NCBI GenBank assembly: GCA_963751355.1
Contig: CAVVVS010000044.1
Location: 1 to 64,000, forward strand
Direction of reading: 5' to 3'
Length of the DNA: 64,000 nucleotides
From: CAVVVS01 sp963751355
Lineage (GTDB): Bacteria; Bacteroidota; Ignavibacteria; Ignavibacteriales; Ignavibacteriaceae
This document shows, in pieces, positions 8,208-19,000 of this stretch. Each line of letters starts with the position of its first letter. The first letter of the stretch is position 1. Below the pieces are notes generated by a model. The model was not told the origin of the DNA, did not search any database, and worked only from the letters and a program-made list of their open reading frames with translations. Made by a program: the position numbers and the translations under genes.

Positions 8208-8489
8208 TTATTCCTGATCTTTTTTTAAACTTTCAAAATTATTCTTTTCTTCGGTTTTTATTCCGGATATTTCTTTTTCTTTCTTTCTCTTTTTGCTTTG
8301 AGAATCGAAAATTTTTGCAAGGATAAACCCGAGCATGAGTCCTACAAACCCGGTGATGGATATCAAAACAACAGCCGACATTGGAAACTTCCAGAAAAAG
8401 GCTGTAATAGTTATTACTCCGGCATTCTGTGTTACAAATATTGTGAACAGAATTATTAATATCATGAAAAGGATTATTTTAGTTTTCAT
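8208..8489 (-). CDS. LapA (DUF1049) domain membrane protein
   Basis: This 93-residue protein has two transmembrane helices (about 3-22 and 36-60), the first followed by the short FVTQNAGVITITAFFW strand typical of LapA-domain proteins and the second by GLMLGFILAKIF. A highly charged cytoplasmic tail rich in Lys and Glu follows. LapA (YciS-like) proteins help assemble the envelope in proteobacteria; the role here is not known. It starts 35 bases after the MscS gene stop, so the two are probably one transcript. Confidence 0.8.
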   Translation of the reverse strand: MKTKIILFMILIILFTIFVTQNAGVITITAFFWKFPMSAVVLISITGFVGLMLGFILAKIFDSQSKKRKKEKEISGIKTEEKNNFESLKKDQE

Positions 8490-8524
8490 CTTTATTCCCT
8501 CCGGGAATACCGGTTTTTATTTGT

Positions 8525-9400
8525 TTATGATGTTTGAACTTTTAACTGTTCGTTTTTAATATGTAAGTCTCTCTGCGGGAAAGGAATTTCAATTTTATGT
8601 TCCCGGAACTTCTCGAATATTTCAAAATAAAGCTGACTTTTTAATACTTTCGGTCTAGTAATATAATCCCTTGTCCACACCCTCAAATTAAAAATTAAGG
8701 AACTATCACCAAATTCATCAAACAATACTTCCGGTTTAGGATTTTTCAGCACTCCTTCATTATTATCGGCAATATCAAGGAGAATTTTCTTTACTCTTTG
8801 AGGATCGTCATGGTATGAAACGCCTACCAGAATATTGAACCGCACGTTTTTGTCGGTATAACTCCAATTAATCACTGTTGAAGAAATAAAATCTGAATTA
8901 GGAACTATTATTGCAATATTGTCATTGGTAACAATTGTAGTGGATCGCATAGAGATATTTACTACATCGCCGTACACATCTCCGACTTCAATTCTGTCCC
9001 CCACCTTAATCGGGCGCTCAAATAAAATGATTATACCGCTGACAAAATTATTAGTTATATTTTGTAAGCCGAAACCTATACCGACACCAAGTGCACCGGC
9101 AAGAATAGTAAGTGCACTCAGATCTATTCCTACGGTCTGAAAAATTATAATAAATCCAACAACGAGTACTATATACCTAAAAATAGTGCCGACCGCAACC
9201 CGCACGCCCAGATCTATCTTACTTTTAGCCAGCAGCTTATAGACAACCCAAATTCTTATCTTGCCGGTAAAATAAAACAGGAGCATCATAAGAACTGTAA
9301 GATAGATGATAGCCCATAGGGTTAGGTGAATGTGCCCTAATTGCAGTGGTATATCTAAAAATTTCTTTATTTGTAGGAGAAAATCTTTTACCGCGTTCAA
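8525..9400 (-). CDS. Small-conductance mechanosensitive channel, MscS family
   Basis: This 291-residue integral membrane protein of the MscS family opens under membrane tension during hypo-osmotic shock. The N-terminus has transmembrane helices near 25-45, 67-88 and 92-112. The pore helix shows the Gly/Ala-rich LAGALGVGIGFGLQNITNNF signature, followed by the beta domain (RPIKVGDRIEVGD). The C-terminal alpha/beta domain ends near PFPQRDLHIK, as in the family. The start is a TTG at 9400 supported by an upstream GGTGA; the nearest upstream ATG runs into a stop within five codons. It is followed closely by the LapA-domain gene. Confidence 0.93.
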   Translation of the reverse strand: MNAVKDFLLQIKKFLDIPLQLGHIHLTLWAIIYLTVLMMLLFYFTGKIRIWVVYKLLAKSKIDLGVRVAVGTIFRYIVLVVGFIIIFQTVGIDLSALTILAGALGVGIGFGLQNITNNFVSGIIILFERPIKVGDRIEVGDVYGDVVNISMRSTTIVTNDNIAIIVPNSDFISSTVINWSYTDKNVRFNILVGVSYHDDPQRVKKILLDIADNNEGVLKNPKPEVLFDEFGDSSLIFNLRVWTRDYITRPKVLKSQLYFEIFEKFREHKIEIPFPQRDLHIKNEQLKVQTS

Positions 9401-9698
9401 AAATTCACCATTTAATTTGTATATAGTATAATAGTTTCATCAGGAGGATCCTAATACGGAAATTAGTAAAAGCAATCATCAAATAAAAGATTTTCATATT
9501 CCGATACCAAAGAATAATAAGGAGATCTTCAAATGTTTTTAATGACCTTTTTCGTTGTACTTTTTGCTCATTACATTAAAATACCTTCTTTGTAATATAA
9601 ATATCAAACAAAATGTTTAATAACTATTATATTTATAGGCTAACTTGTTAAAGATTTCTTTGAACTATTTTATACACAAAAAGTAATTAAATCGTTAT

Positions 9699-11591
9699 AT
9701 GACTAATAATGTCAATCCTGTTATATTAAGTGCACTTAATCTGGAGGTTCACTTCGGTGAACATGTAATTTTAGATAAAGCCTCATTAACAATTCACGAA
9801 GGTGATCATATTGGACTGGTCGGCAGGAACGGAGCCGGGAAGTCTACTTTTTTGAAAATCATTTCAGGAATAATGAAACCCGATTCGGGTGAAATCGCAA
9901 AAAGGAACGGGCTGGAGATAGGATTCCTCTCCCAGGAATTCACTTTGCATGAAAGTAAAAACGTACATAACAATATACTTGACGGCGCAAAAGGGATTTT
10001 AAAACTATTAAAAGATTATGATAATACGCCTCTCGATTCTCAAAAGAAGGTGCTTCTGGAAGAAAAGATTTCACAAATAGATGGATGGAATCTTGAAAAG
10101 CGAATAAATATTCTTATAAAAGAATTGAATGCACCGGGCGGTGAACGAGAGGTCGATACACTTTCGGGCGGAGAAAAAAGACGGGTTGCACTATGCCGGT
10201 CACTTATTTCTCAACCGGATTTATTAATTCTGGATGAACCTACAAATCACCTCGACACTACTTCTATCGAATGGATTGAATCTTTTCTTTCCGGGTACAA
10301 AGGAACGTGCATTTTTGTAACACATGACCGTTATTTTTTAGACAGAATTGCCAACCGTATTGTTGAACTATCTTCCGGCACCTTCTTTTCTCATCCGGGA
10401 AACTATACGGACTATCTTATCAATAAAACCGAACGATTAGCAATTGCGGAAATAGAAGAAACAAAGAGGCAGAGTTTTTTGAAAAGAGAACTCGAATGGA
10501 TCAGGCGCGGACCAAGAGCTAGAAGAACTAAGGCTAAAAGCAGGATAGATAATTATTACAACCTTGCAAATAAAGAAATAAACGGGGCAGAACTCGACGT
10601 AGATCTTGTTATCCCTGAACCCGAAAAATTGGGTAAAAAAGTGATTGAGCTTAAAAATGTAGGAATAAAACTTGGAGATAATAATCTTTTTGAAGCATTT
10701 AATTTTGCCTTTCAGGCAGGGAGAAAATTGGGAGTAGTCGGGAAAAACGGTGTCGGTAAAACAACTTTCCTAAAAATATTATTAGGTGAACTCAAACCGA
10801 CTTCGGGTGAAATTGAAACCGGAGAACGTACGGAGTTTAATTATGTCGATCAGCACCGGCTTCTTCTGAATGATGAAGACACGGTGATGCAGGCAATAGG
10901 AGAGGGAAGCGATACAATAAGATTCGGTAAGAAGCAAATGAACGTATGGACTTATCTCAGAAGATTTCTTTTTACCGATGACAGAATTAATACAATAGTC
11001 GGAAGACTTTCCGGAGGTGAAAGAAGCAGACTCACTCTTGCGAAAATTCTTAAAGACGGCGGTAATTTCTTATTATTGGATGAACCCACAAATGATCTTG
11101 ATCTTCCTACATTACGAATACTTGAAGAAGCATTAATAGAATTCGATGGATGTGTGGTGGTTGTAAGTCATGATAGATATTTTTTAAACCGCGTTTGTGA
11201 CGGCATCCTGGCATTTGAAGGTAACGGCAAAATTTATTTTAGTGAAGGCGATTACGATTATTATCTGGAAAAAAGAAAAGAGAGTTTAAAAGAAAAAGGG
11301 ACTTCCGAAACGACACAAAAAAAAGGCGATACACGGGTTAAGCCTAAAGTAAGGAAATTGACCTGGAAAGAAGCGAAAGAATTGGACTCTATTGAAGAAG
11401 ATATTATAAAAGCGGAAGAGGAAGTTAAAAGAATTGAAAATATTTTTTCTTCCCCGGGCTATTATGAAAAATATGCTGAAAAAACGAATGAACTGAATGA
11501 AAACCTTGAAGATGCAAAAAGCCGCGTTCATTTTCTTTTCGATAGATGGGAAGAATTGGAAAAGATTAAGAATCTATCGGAGGAAAAATAA
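9699..11591 (+). CDS. ABC-F family ATPase, Uup-like
   Basis: This 630-residue soluble protein has two fused ABC domains and no membrane segments, the pattern of ABC-F ribosome-acting ATPases. The first domain has Walker A GRNGAGKS (42-49), LSGGEKRR and DEPTNHLD. The second has GKNGVGKT, LSGGERSR and DEPTNDLDL. The linker is positively charged (RRGPRARRTKAKSRID). A C-terminal coiled coil (about 560-625), with KEAKELDSIEEDI as its start, fits the Uup subgroup, which binds DNA or ribosomes and affects transposon excision and translation. It is monocistronic on the plus strand, flanked by minus-strand genes. Confidence 0.92.
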   Translation: MTNNVNPVILSALNLEVHFGEHVILDKASLTIHEGDHIGLVGRNGAGKSTFLKIISGIMKPDSGEIAKRNGLEIGFLSQEFTLHESKNVHNNILDGAKGILKLLKDYDNTPLDSQKKVLLEEKISQIDGWNLEKRINILIKELNAPGGEREVDTLSGGEKRRVALCRSLISQPDLLILDEPTNHLDTTSIEWIESFLSGYKGTCIFVTHDRYFLDRIANRIVELSSGTFFSHPGNYTDYLINKTERLAIAEIEETKRQSFLKRELEWIRRGPRARRTKAKSRIDNYYNLANKEINGAELDVDLVIPEPEKLGKKVIELKNVGIKLGDNNLFEAFNFAFQAGRKLGVVGKNGVGKTTFLKILLGELKPTSGEIETGERTEFNYVDQHRLLLNDEDTVMQAIGEGSDTIRFGKKQMNVWTYLRRFLFTDDRINTIVGRLSGGERSRLTLAKILKDGGNFLLLDEPTNDLDLPTLRILEEALIEFDGCVVVVSHDRYFLNRVCDGILAFEGNGKIYFSEGDYDYYLEKRKESLKEKGTSETTQKKGDTRVKPKVRKLTWKEAKELDSIEEDIIKAEEEVKRIENIFSSPGYYEKYAEKTNELNENLEDAKSRVHFLFDRWEELEKIKNLSEEK

Positions 11592-11635
11592 CTTTCCTGA
11601 TTTTCAAATATAATTAGCTTTTTGTTTGTGAGTCT

Positions 11636-11911
11636 TCAAGTGATACCATCAAAAAGGTTAAGACGATACATGAGTTTTAGTATTCCCGTTATGAATACAA
11701 ATATAATTGAGGCAAATTGAAGAATTTTAATAGATCTTGCGCTTAACTGAGATGCTAAATTTTGTTTCACAGCAAAAAACAAAAAGAGTAATCCCCAGGC
11801 CATTGACAGCAGGCCGTCAAAAATATTTTGCTCCATAAAAAAATCAAAAACTGCAAATATTATGGAAAGGAAGCCTAATCCTATAAAAACTGTTCTTAGA
11901 ACTTTGTTCAT
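11636..11911 (-). CDS. Small hypothetical membrane protein
   Basis: This 91-residue protein has three hydrophobic segments (about 6-24, 32-50 and 65-85) and short polar ends. I do not recognise a family. It lies convergently against the ABC-F gene with 44 bases between the stops. There is no clear ribosome binding site, but the continuous hydrophobic pattern makes it likely to be real. Confidence 0.6.
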   Translation of the reverse strand: MNKVLRTVFIGLGFLSIIFAVFDFFMEQNIFDGLLSMAWGLLFLFFAVKQNLASQLSARSIKILQFASIIFVFITGILKLMYRLNLFDGIT

Positions 11912-12393
11912 TTTAACTATTGTCGTTTAAAATATGCAAATGATATTGATTATAAAATTATGAAAGTTAATGTTAATATTGAAATCGGCAGCGACTATGG
12001 AATAAAAATATGCTTCTATGTTATTAAAATAGAAAGTATTAAATAATAAAATCTTTTTTATACTTATCTAATTTAATAGGAAATAATTTTGTGCCCGATC
12101 CCTGTAAGTTTGTTTTTAAAGATTCTTGTTTAATTACCAGGCTTGAAGATTTTGGGTTGTGTTAAATATTTAATACCGGCAATTATGAAGATATATATTT
12201 TTTAAGCAAACGCAACTGGATATATTATAATGAGTTAGTTATATAGACTGTTTCAATCAATCAGGGAAATCCAATGGGTATGAATTTTTCGCTCAAAGCT
12301 TGTCAGATGATTTTATAAACATTTTACACTATTTATAGATAATTTACATGTGGAAGTTGCCGGATGAAAGACTTTCCTTACAAAAAACACAAA
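11912..12393. other. Intergenic, nothing recognised
   Basis: About 480 AT-rich bases lie between two minus-strand genes. No open frame of note, no convincing hairpin and no repeat family seen elsewhere in the window were found. It contains the 3' trailer of the helicase gene and the promoter of the small membrane protein. Confidence 0.5.
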
Positions 12394-15300
12394 TTAGCTG
12401 AATAATAACTCCACATCATTTTTTGTTAGATTTTTTAAAACACCGCTTTCACTCGTTATAATATTTTCGACTAATTTTCTTTTCTTTGCCTGGAGATTCA
12501 GTATTTTTTCCTCAACAGAATTCCTGGTAATAAATTTGTAAACAAACACATTCTTCCGCTGCCCTATCCGGTGGGTTCTATCGGTAGCCTGCTGTTCAAC
12601 CGCAGGATTCCACCATGGATCATAGTGAAAAACATAATCTGCAGCTGTTAAATTCAAACCGAAACCTCCAGCTTTTAGACTTATTAAAAATACCTTTACT
12701 GAATCATCGTTTTGAAAATTATTTACACATTCTTCCCTGTTCCTTGTTGACCCCGTAAGATATTCAAAACTTATGTCCTCTTTTTCAAGAAAAGCTTTCA
12801 TAATTTCGAGCATCTGAACAAATTGCGAGAATATCAAAACTTTATGACCCTCTCCCACAACGTTCATTAATTCTTCTTTAAACTCTTCAAATTTACCCGA
12901 TTTTTTATTGTAGTTTTCTTTCACCAGCATAGGGTGATTACAAATTTGTCTTAGTCTTAATAAACCTTCAATCACCTTGAAACCGGTTCTTCTAATTCCC
13001 TTTTGGGCAATTTCTTTTATAATTTCGTCTCTAATGGAATCCTTCCAAATATTATATATTCTCTCCTGTTCGGGTTCCATTTCACAGTACTGCACTATTT
13101 CCGTTTTCGGGGGAAGCTCTTTCGCAACAACATCCTTCGTTCTGCGTAATAAAAAAGGATAAACAGCCTTCCTTAAGTCCTCTACAACGGTTTCATCATT
13201 CATTTTACTTATTGGTTTAATATAGGCATCACTAAATTTGTTCAGCGAACCGAACATGCCGGGATTTAAAAATGTCATTTGGGACCATAATTCAGTTAGG
13301 TTGTTTTCCATCGGGGTGCCTGTTAAACAAAGACGATTTTCAGCCTTCAGTTTTTTTGCAATCCTTGCTGTTTTGGATAATGGATTTTTAATATTCTGCG
13401 ATTCGTCCAGGATTAAATAATTAAAAGTAAATTCACTTAATATTTTTTCATCCCTTCTTAACGTACCATAACTGGTTAAAATTAAATCATAATCTTCAAA
13501 ATGGAACGAGTTATCCTTCATCCGTTCATTCCCTGTATGATTAAGAATCTTCAACGAAGGTGTAAAACCGGATGCTTCATTTATCCAGTTAAAAACTACC
13601 GAAGTGGGTGCAACTACAAGACTGCTGCCTTTCCCTTTTGTTTTTTCTTTCATCAAAAGAGCTAAAACTTGAATAGTTTTGCCAAGCCCCATATCATCGG
13701 CTAGTATTCCGCCGAATCCGAACTCCTGAAGAAAATAGAACCAGTCAAAACCGAATTTTTGATATGCACGCAGTTTACCATTAAATTTAGGGCTAACTCT
13801 ATGTGTTTTTATTTTTTCGAAATTATTCAGTTTTTCGAAGTGTTTTTTAAACTCTTCATCGCTTTCATAGCTTTCACCTTCTTTAATCAGAAAATCCAAT
13901 GTATTTACGTGTATTTTCGAGAATCTTACGGAATCTTGATTGACATCTCCGAAAATTACCGAACGCTGAAATTTCTTAATCCAGTTTTCAGGAAGCATCC
14001 CTATGGAGCCGTCGCTCAAACGAATATAATTTTTCTTTCCCTTTATCGATTTCATTAGGGCATCTAAGGAGACAGGAGTACCCTCAAAAGAAATATTGGC
14101 TTTAACGTCAAACCAATCTATACCGGAAACCACTTTGAATTTTAACGAAGGAGATGCGGTATTAATTTTATAATTCTTTAAGCCTGCTTCACCTAATACA
14201 TCAAATTTGTTATCCTTAAAATAAATAAGATATTTAAACAGATATTTAGTAGGATCATTTCGGGGTGAGAACACACCGGGACTTAACTCTTTAACATATG
14301 TACTTTTAATTTTTTGATAAGCTTCTTCTTCCTTTTCTGTTTCTCTTAGTATCCTGATTATGTTTTTGTCTTTTAAGATTATAGTACTTTCTTGATTCTC
14401 TTTATAAGGCAATTCATACTCGCCGTATTTAAATTTTAAATTAATTATAAGTGAATCGCCATCTTCATCGAGGTATAATATGCTTTGGAAAGAAGTCCTA
14501 AGCTCTTCGATATTATATATTGATGAAACAACCGGTAAGTTTTTGGCAACCTGCGGAAGTACGGTTTCTTCGAAGTAGTATAAATAATCTTTTGGAATAT
14601 CAAATATACCTTTGTTATCTTTAAAAAATTCAAGCTGCTCAATTGTAAAGTTGTTTACTCTGAATATTTGGTTATCCACTTTTAGCCATAAAGGTTCATC
14701 CATAATAGGTATAATTTCAGTTTCACTTTTAACAGGCTTTTCATCGATAAAAAATTGCAGGCTCAGCCGATAATATCCGCCGTTTTCTTCTATCAGCAGT
14801 TTACAAAGCGCCTGCTTTTTAATAATGTCGATACTATTGCCCGAAATCAAATGGAAAGAATGTAGGTAAACGGTTTGTTCAGATAGATAAATTAAAATCT
14901 CGGAAAAGAGATCTTTTTCGATGATATCCTTGTTATTCTTTGATTTGGATTCCGGTGTTTCCACTGCAATAGAAATTTTTCCGGAATTTGCCTGAAATCT
15001 GCCCAGAATTAATTTTTCTTCGACAGTTAAGCTCTTAAAATCTTCCTCATTTAAGGTTGTCAATATGTTAGAATGTGAAACTGTGCCGTCGAGTTTTACC
15101 AATTGGCGATATGCATATAAAGTAGTGCTGTAACCTGAGGGACTTATTCCATAAACTATTCTATAATTTTGTTTGTTTTTTCTTTTCTCTTCCTTTGGGA
15201 TAAGCTTACCTGCAGCTATTTTAAATTGATTAAACTTCGCTTCAGCACTTTTACGGTTTACTTCTTCAATAAGCTTCTCTCTTTCCGTTACGGTAAGTAC

Positions 15301-15693
15301 ACTGTTATTTTTGCCATTTTTTTGAAATTCGGTAATAAGCCTATCTCTATCATTCAGGTTAGCAAACGAGGATTGATTATTATAATCATCAAGCATTTTG
15401 GAAAATCTCTCATCGAAAAAGTCAATGCTCCTCAATTCATAAAAAACGGCTGCTAAATGTTTGCAGTTTGTTTGTTCGAAGAAGGGGCATGAGCAATAAA
15501 GTTCCGTACTTCTGTTCTCTTCAGGATTAAATTTTATATTAACAAAATATTTTTTACTCCCGGTAACTTCAGCCGAAATATTATATCCTTTTATTTCCAG
15601 GTTATGTACTCTATCCTCGTTCTTATAAGCAAGCCCTCTTCTTTTTATTTTAGGTTGAAATAATTGGTCTGTTAAAAAAGTAAAATAAGTCAT
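12394..15693 (-). CDS. SWIM zinc finger / SNF2 family DEAD-like helicase
   Basis: This 1099-residue SNF2-type ATPase is of the bacterial RapA/HepA-like superfamily. The N-terminus has a SWIM zinc finger (LYCSCPFFEQTNCKHLAAVF, near 65-85). A long family-specific region follows, then the SNF2 core: DDMGLGKT Walker A near 667, LILDESQ box near 762, and motifs V-VI in the C-terminal helicase half (GGFGLNLTAADYVFHYDPWW, THRIGQ near 1038). These proteins use ATP to move on nucleic acid or remodel protein-DNA or RNA polymerase complexes; the bacterial SWIM-SNF2 proteins are poorly characterised. It is monocistronic. Two AATTGTTC-containing sites lie upstream. Confidence 0.92.
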   Translation of the reverse strand: MTYFTFLTDQLFQPKIKRRGLAYKNEDRVHNLEIKGYNISAEVTGSKKYFVNIKFNPEENRSTELYCSCPFFEQTNCKHLAAVFYELRSIDFFDERFSKMLDDYNNQSSFANLNDRDRLITEFQKNGKNNSVLTVTEREKLIEEVNRKSAEAKFNQFKIAAGKLIPKEEKRKNKQNYRIVYGISPSGYSTTLYAYRQLVKLDGTVSHSNILTTLNEEDFKSLTVEEKLILGRFQANSGKISIAVETPESKSKNNKDIIEKDLFSEILIYLSEQTVYLHSFHLISGNSIDIIKKQALCKLLIEENGGYYRLSLQFFIDEKPVKSETEIIPIMDEPLWLKVDNQIFRVNNFTIEQLEFFKDNKGIFDIPKDYLYYFEETVLPQVAKNLPVVSSIYNIEELRTSFQSILYLDEDGDSLIINLKFKYGEYELPYKENQESTIILKDKNIIRILRETEKEEEAYQKIKSTYVKELSPGVFSPRNDPTKYLFKYLIYFKDNKFDVLGEAGLKNYKINTASPSLKFKVVSGIDWFDVKANISFEGTPVSLDALMKSIKGKKNYIRLSDGSIGMLPENWIKKFQRSVIFGDVNQDSVRFSKIHVNTLDFLIKEGESYESDEEFKKHFEKLNNFEKIKTHRVSPKFNGKLRAYQKFGFDWFYFLQEFGFGGILADDMGLGKTIQVLALLMKEKTKGKGSSLVVAPTSVVFNWINEASGFTPSLKILNHTGNERMKDNSFHFEDYDLILTSYGTLRRDEKILSEFTFNYLILDESQNIKNPLSKTARIAKKLKAENRLCLTGTPMENNLTELWSQMTFLNPGMFGSLNKFSDAYIKPISKMNDETVVEDLRKAVYPFLLRRTKDVVAKELPPKTEIVQYCEMEPEQERIYNIWKDSIRDEIIKEIAQKGIRRTGFKVIEGLLRLRQICNHPMLVKENYNKKSGKFEEFKEELMNVVGEGHKVLIFSQFVQMLEIMKAFLEKEDISFEYLTGSTRNREECVNNFQNDDSVKVFLISLKAGGFGLNLTAADYVFHYDPWWNPAVEQQATDRTHRIGQRKNVFVYKFITRNSVEEKILNLQAKKRKLVENIITSESGVLKNLTKNDVELLFS

Positions 15694-16021
15694 TTGGATA
15701 CTAATTGTTCAGGAAATAAATTATATAATTTACTAAAAGAATGTTTGATTAATCAATTCCCAAATAACTGTACTTTTACGAATTAGCTGAAAATAAACAC
15801 TATACCGGAACAATTGTTCATGATAATTTATCAAGAAAGTTATACAACCTTATTTTCAACACAAAAATTTGTTTTTAAATTATATAAGTATTATCAGGCT
15901 AGTTTTTAGGATTCCGAAAAAATTCGAAAAACTATTCAGATATTTTTACGGTATCTTAAATTCCATATTCAACAAAAACCATTGCCCGCAATTTCCATTA
16001 TGTTTACCGGCAGACTTACCT
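15694..16021. other. Promoter region of the SNF2 helicase
   Basis: This gap lies between the alpha-2-macroglobulin stop and the helicase start, both on the minus strand. It contains the perfect palindrome GAACAATTGTTC at 15808-15819 and a half-site at 15703-15710. Nothing else was recognised, and no clear terminator for the macroglobulin gene was found. Confidence 0.45.
15808..15819. promoter_or_regulatory. Palindrome GAACAATTGTTC upstream of the SNF2 gene
   Basis: A perfect 12-bp palindrome sits about 115 bases upstream of the helicase start. A second AATTGTTC half-site is at 15703-15710, 10 bases from the start codon. The spacing would suit a repressor that binds two sites, but short AT-rich palindromes also occur by chance. 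Confidence 0.25.
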
Positions 16022-19000
16022 TTATTTATCTTTCACCTTAATTTTTATCATTCCGCTATTACCTCCGACTTCGGGATAATACATCAGGTACCCGCGAGAA
16101 GGCATTACATTATAATCACCAGGAATTTCAGCTCGCATCATGTATGAAAAGTCCATCGATTTCCTGACATTAGTTACGAAGAAAGATACTTTATCATCAC
16201 GGTATTCCCTATCCGCATAAAACCAAGTCCATGGGCGCATTCCCCAATTATATGTATGTTGATAATCGTTTTCTCCAGGGATTTCGTAACTACCGGTATT
16301 TTTGATTACTTCAAATCCGGAAGGAAGCATATCTTCAAGAATAAAATACTGAAGGTCATTATCCTTCGCTTCTACGTGGGTCTTAACAAATAAAATTTGT
16401 CCGGTTGTAAGCACGCCGTTAAACTTTTGCTTTATAAAGACAATTTTGTTCCCTTCATTCTGCGGTTCTAAAACATAATATTCTCTTTTAACCCTAAACT
16501 CGTTGCTTGTTTCTTCACTTTCTTTTGGAGAATAAAACTCGGTTAATCCTGAAAAATATAACTTGCCCTCTCCGGACTTTACAATTTTAATATTGTTAAT
16601 TCCTCTTTTTAACGTATTCTCCTTTAACCCGGTTAATGTAATGGTAGTCTGATTATTAAATACATCAGCAGCAGAGAATTTCTTATCAAGCATTCGTTGT
16701 CCGTTGATAAATACCTCAGCATTAAAACCGGGATTTAATTCATTGGTATATTTTAAATAATCTGTCAATCCGAAAATTACCGCAGCGGTTTCCTGGGTAG
16801 AATTCCAGGAAAATCCACGTTTGTGAAGCATGAGCCATCTTACTGCTTTGTTCATCAAATCGTGATCCTTGTTAACTGCAACCAGGGCTTTCACCGCAAA
16901 AGCCGTGCTTTGTACGCGGTCGTTATGCCATGAATAATGCCATGCTTCACCGCCCCAATATGCGATTGATTTTTCCAGATGCACATCGCCTATTAATTTA
17001 TTGACGGCTTTTAGGCTTCTGTCATTTTGTTCCATATTTTTTGCGGTTAATACGAGCAGCGATAATGCATACGAATTCAAATTTTGGTTTAATAAATCAT
17101 CAACTTTATTAATATAACTCGCTTTATCATAATCTTTACCGGCAAGCCCGGTAGTTAAAGAATAAAGCATATATGCCTCAGTGGTGAAGTTGAGATTACT
17201 GCTCTTCAACTGATTTTCCAGATTTTTTATTCCTCTATTATAAATTTCACTATCCAAATCGTATCCTGCATTTTTTGCAAGACTCATCCCGTAGATAACA
17301 TACGCAGTCATGTAAGGATTTGTTTTATCGTTTGTCCACCATCCCCAGCCGCCGTCGGAATGCTGAAAGTTGTAAAGACGTTTCAGTCCGGCGTTAACCA
17401 TCTTGGGAAGTTCCTTAATAGTTTTATCAGTTAATGGAGCATCCAGTTTTTTAAAAGTATTTGCAACAATTATTGTCGGCAGGAACCTGCTCATTGTCTG
17501 CTCAACACATCCGTACGGATAACCGACCAGGTCGTCTAGAGCTTTCAACATTGTGCCGGCAAGCGAAGGATTAACCGCAAACGAAAACTTCGCCGTTCTT
17601 AAATCCACATCATCCGGAATTTTGAAGGTTAAGTTTTCTATTTTATTATTATTCTCAATATCCGTTACAACCGGTTCAACAATCTTAAATCCTTTTGGAT
17701 GAATCGGCACTTTCAACTCAACCGCATCCGATTCTTCGTTTGTTAGTGCTTCGGCTTTTATTCTGGCTTCTCCCAAAGGTGAATTAACTATTACTTTCCA
17801 GTCTACTCTCAATTCGGAATTTTTATCGATATTAAGTTCGTAAGAAGATTTGTTGTGACTGTAAACAATAGTACTATATCCGGGGGTGTTTATCTGTGAA
17901 CCTTCAAGCGATAATCCGGACGGTTTAAAGTCTATTTTAACTTTCTTCTTTTCGCTTAAATAATTGTGAACTATCGTTGAGATAGTTAATTCATCCCCTT
18001 CCCTGAAGAAACGCGGAGTTTCTAATCTTACTAAAAGATTTTTACGGGTAATTACCTTTTCTGTATTTTGTCCGACCTCCGTCGCTTTGGTTGCACCTTT
18101 AACCGTCGCACGCCATGCAGTAAGATTATCCGGCATCTTGAAACTTACCTCGGCTACGCCTTTACTGTTTGTTACAATATCAGCTTTCCAAAAAGCTGCA
18201 TCCACAAAATTCGACCTTAACGCCGGTTTAACATATCCTGAAACTGCGTTATCGGTAACGCTTTCTTTAGCCATAAAATAGGTCGCTTGAGCACCGCTCC
18301 TCGCTTCCGATCTTAAAAGAAGAGGAGGAGCAGGGAAAAATCTGTTTGAATAATTTCCAAGATCGACGGTATGTTCTACATTGCCTGCAATTGAAAGGCT
18401 GTCAATAAATATAGTCTCTCCATCATCCAGGTTTGCCAATATTGCGTAATTGCCATTTACAATATTTTTGAAAAAGTATTTACCCATCGAATCTACTTGT
18501 GTTTTGTAAAAATTAGATTTGCTGCTTAACAATAAATAAATATTATTCCAATTCACATCTGTCCGTGTAGTTTTCACTTTGCCTGTTAACGAAGAATTAC
18601 CCGAAGCGGGCTGCGATTCTCCGGCAGCAGTTAAATTTTTATCTATAAAAGTTAAATACCGGCTCGACCCGCGGTAATAATTTGCTTGAAGTGAATTGAT
18701 TGTCGGGATATACGAATACTTCGGTGTATAAAAGAAGTTTTTTATATCCTGGGTGTTGTCTTCTTTAATCGCGTACACGCTCTCATCAACCGCGCCAAAG
18801 GAGAGATCAACATTTTTTACCGGCATTCCATCATTTCCGGTAACAAATATTTTGTATGATGCTTTATCGCCGGGTTTATATTCTTTTTTTGAAGGCTCGA
18901 TTTTAATATGTAAAAATTTAGATTTATCCAGTACACCTATTAACTTCGATTGAGTATGAATTTGTTTATTCTTAAGATAAGATACGGACAAATTAAAACT

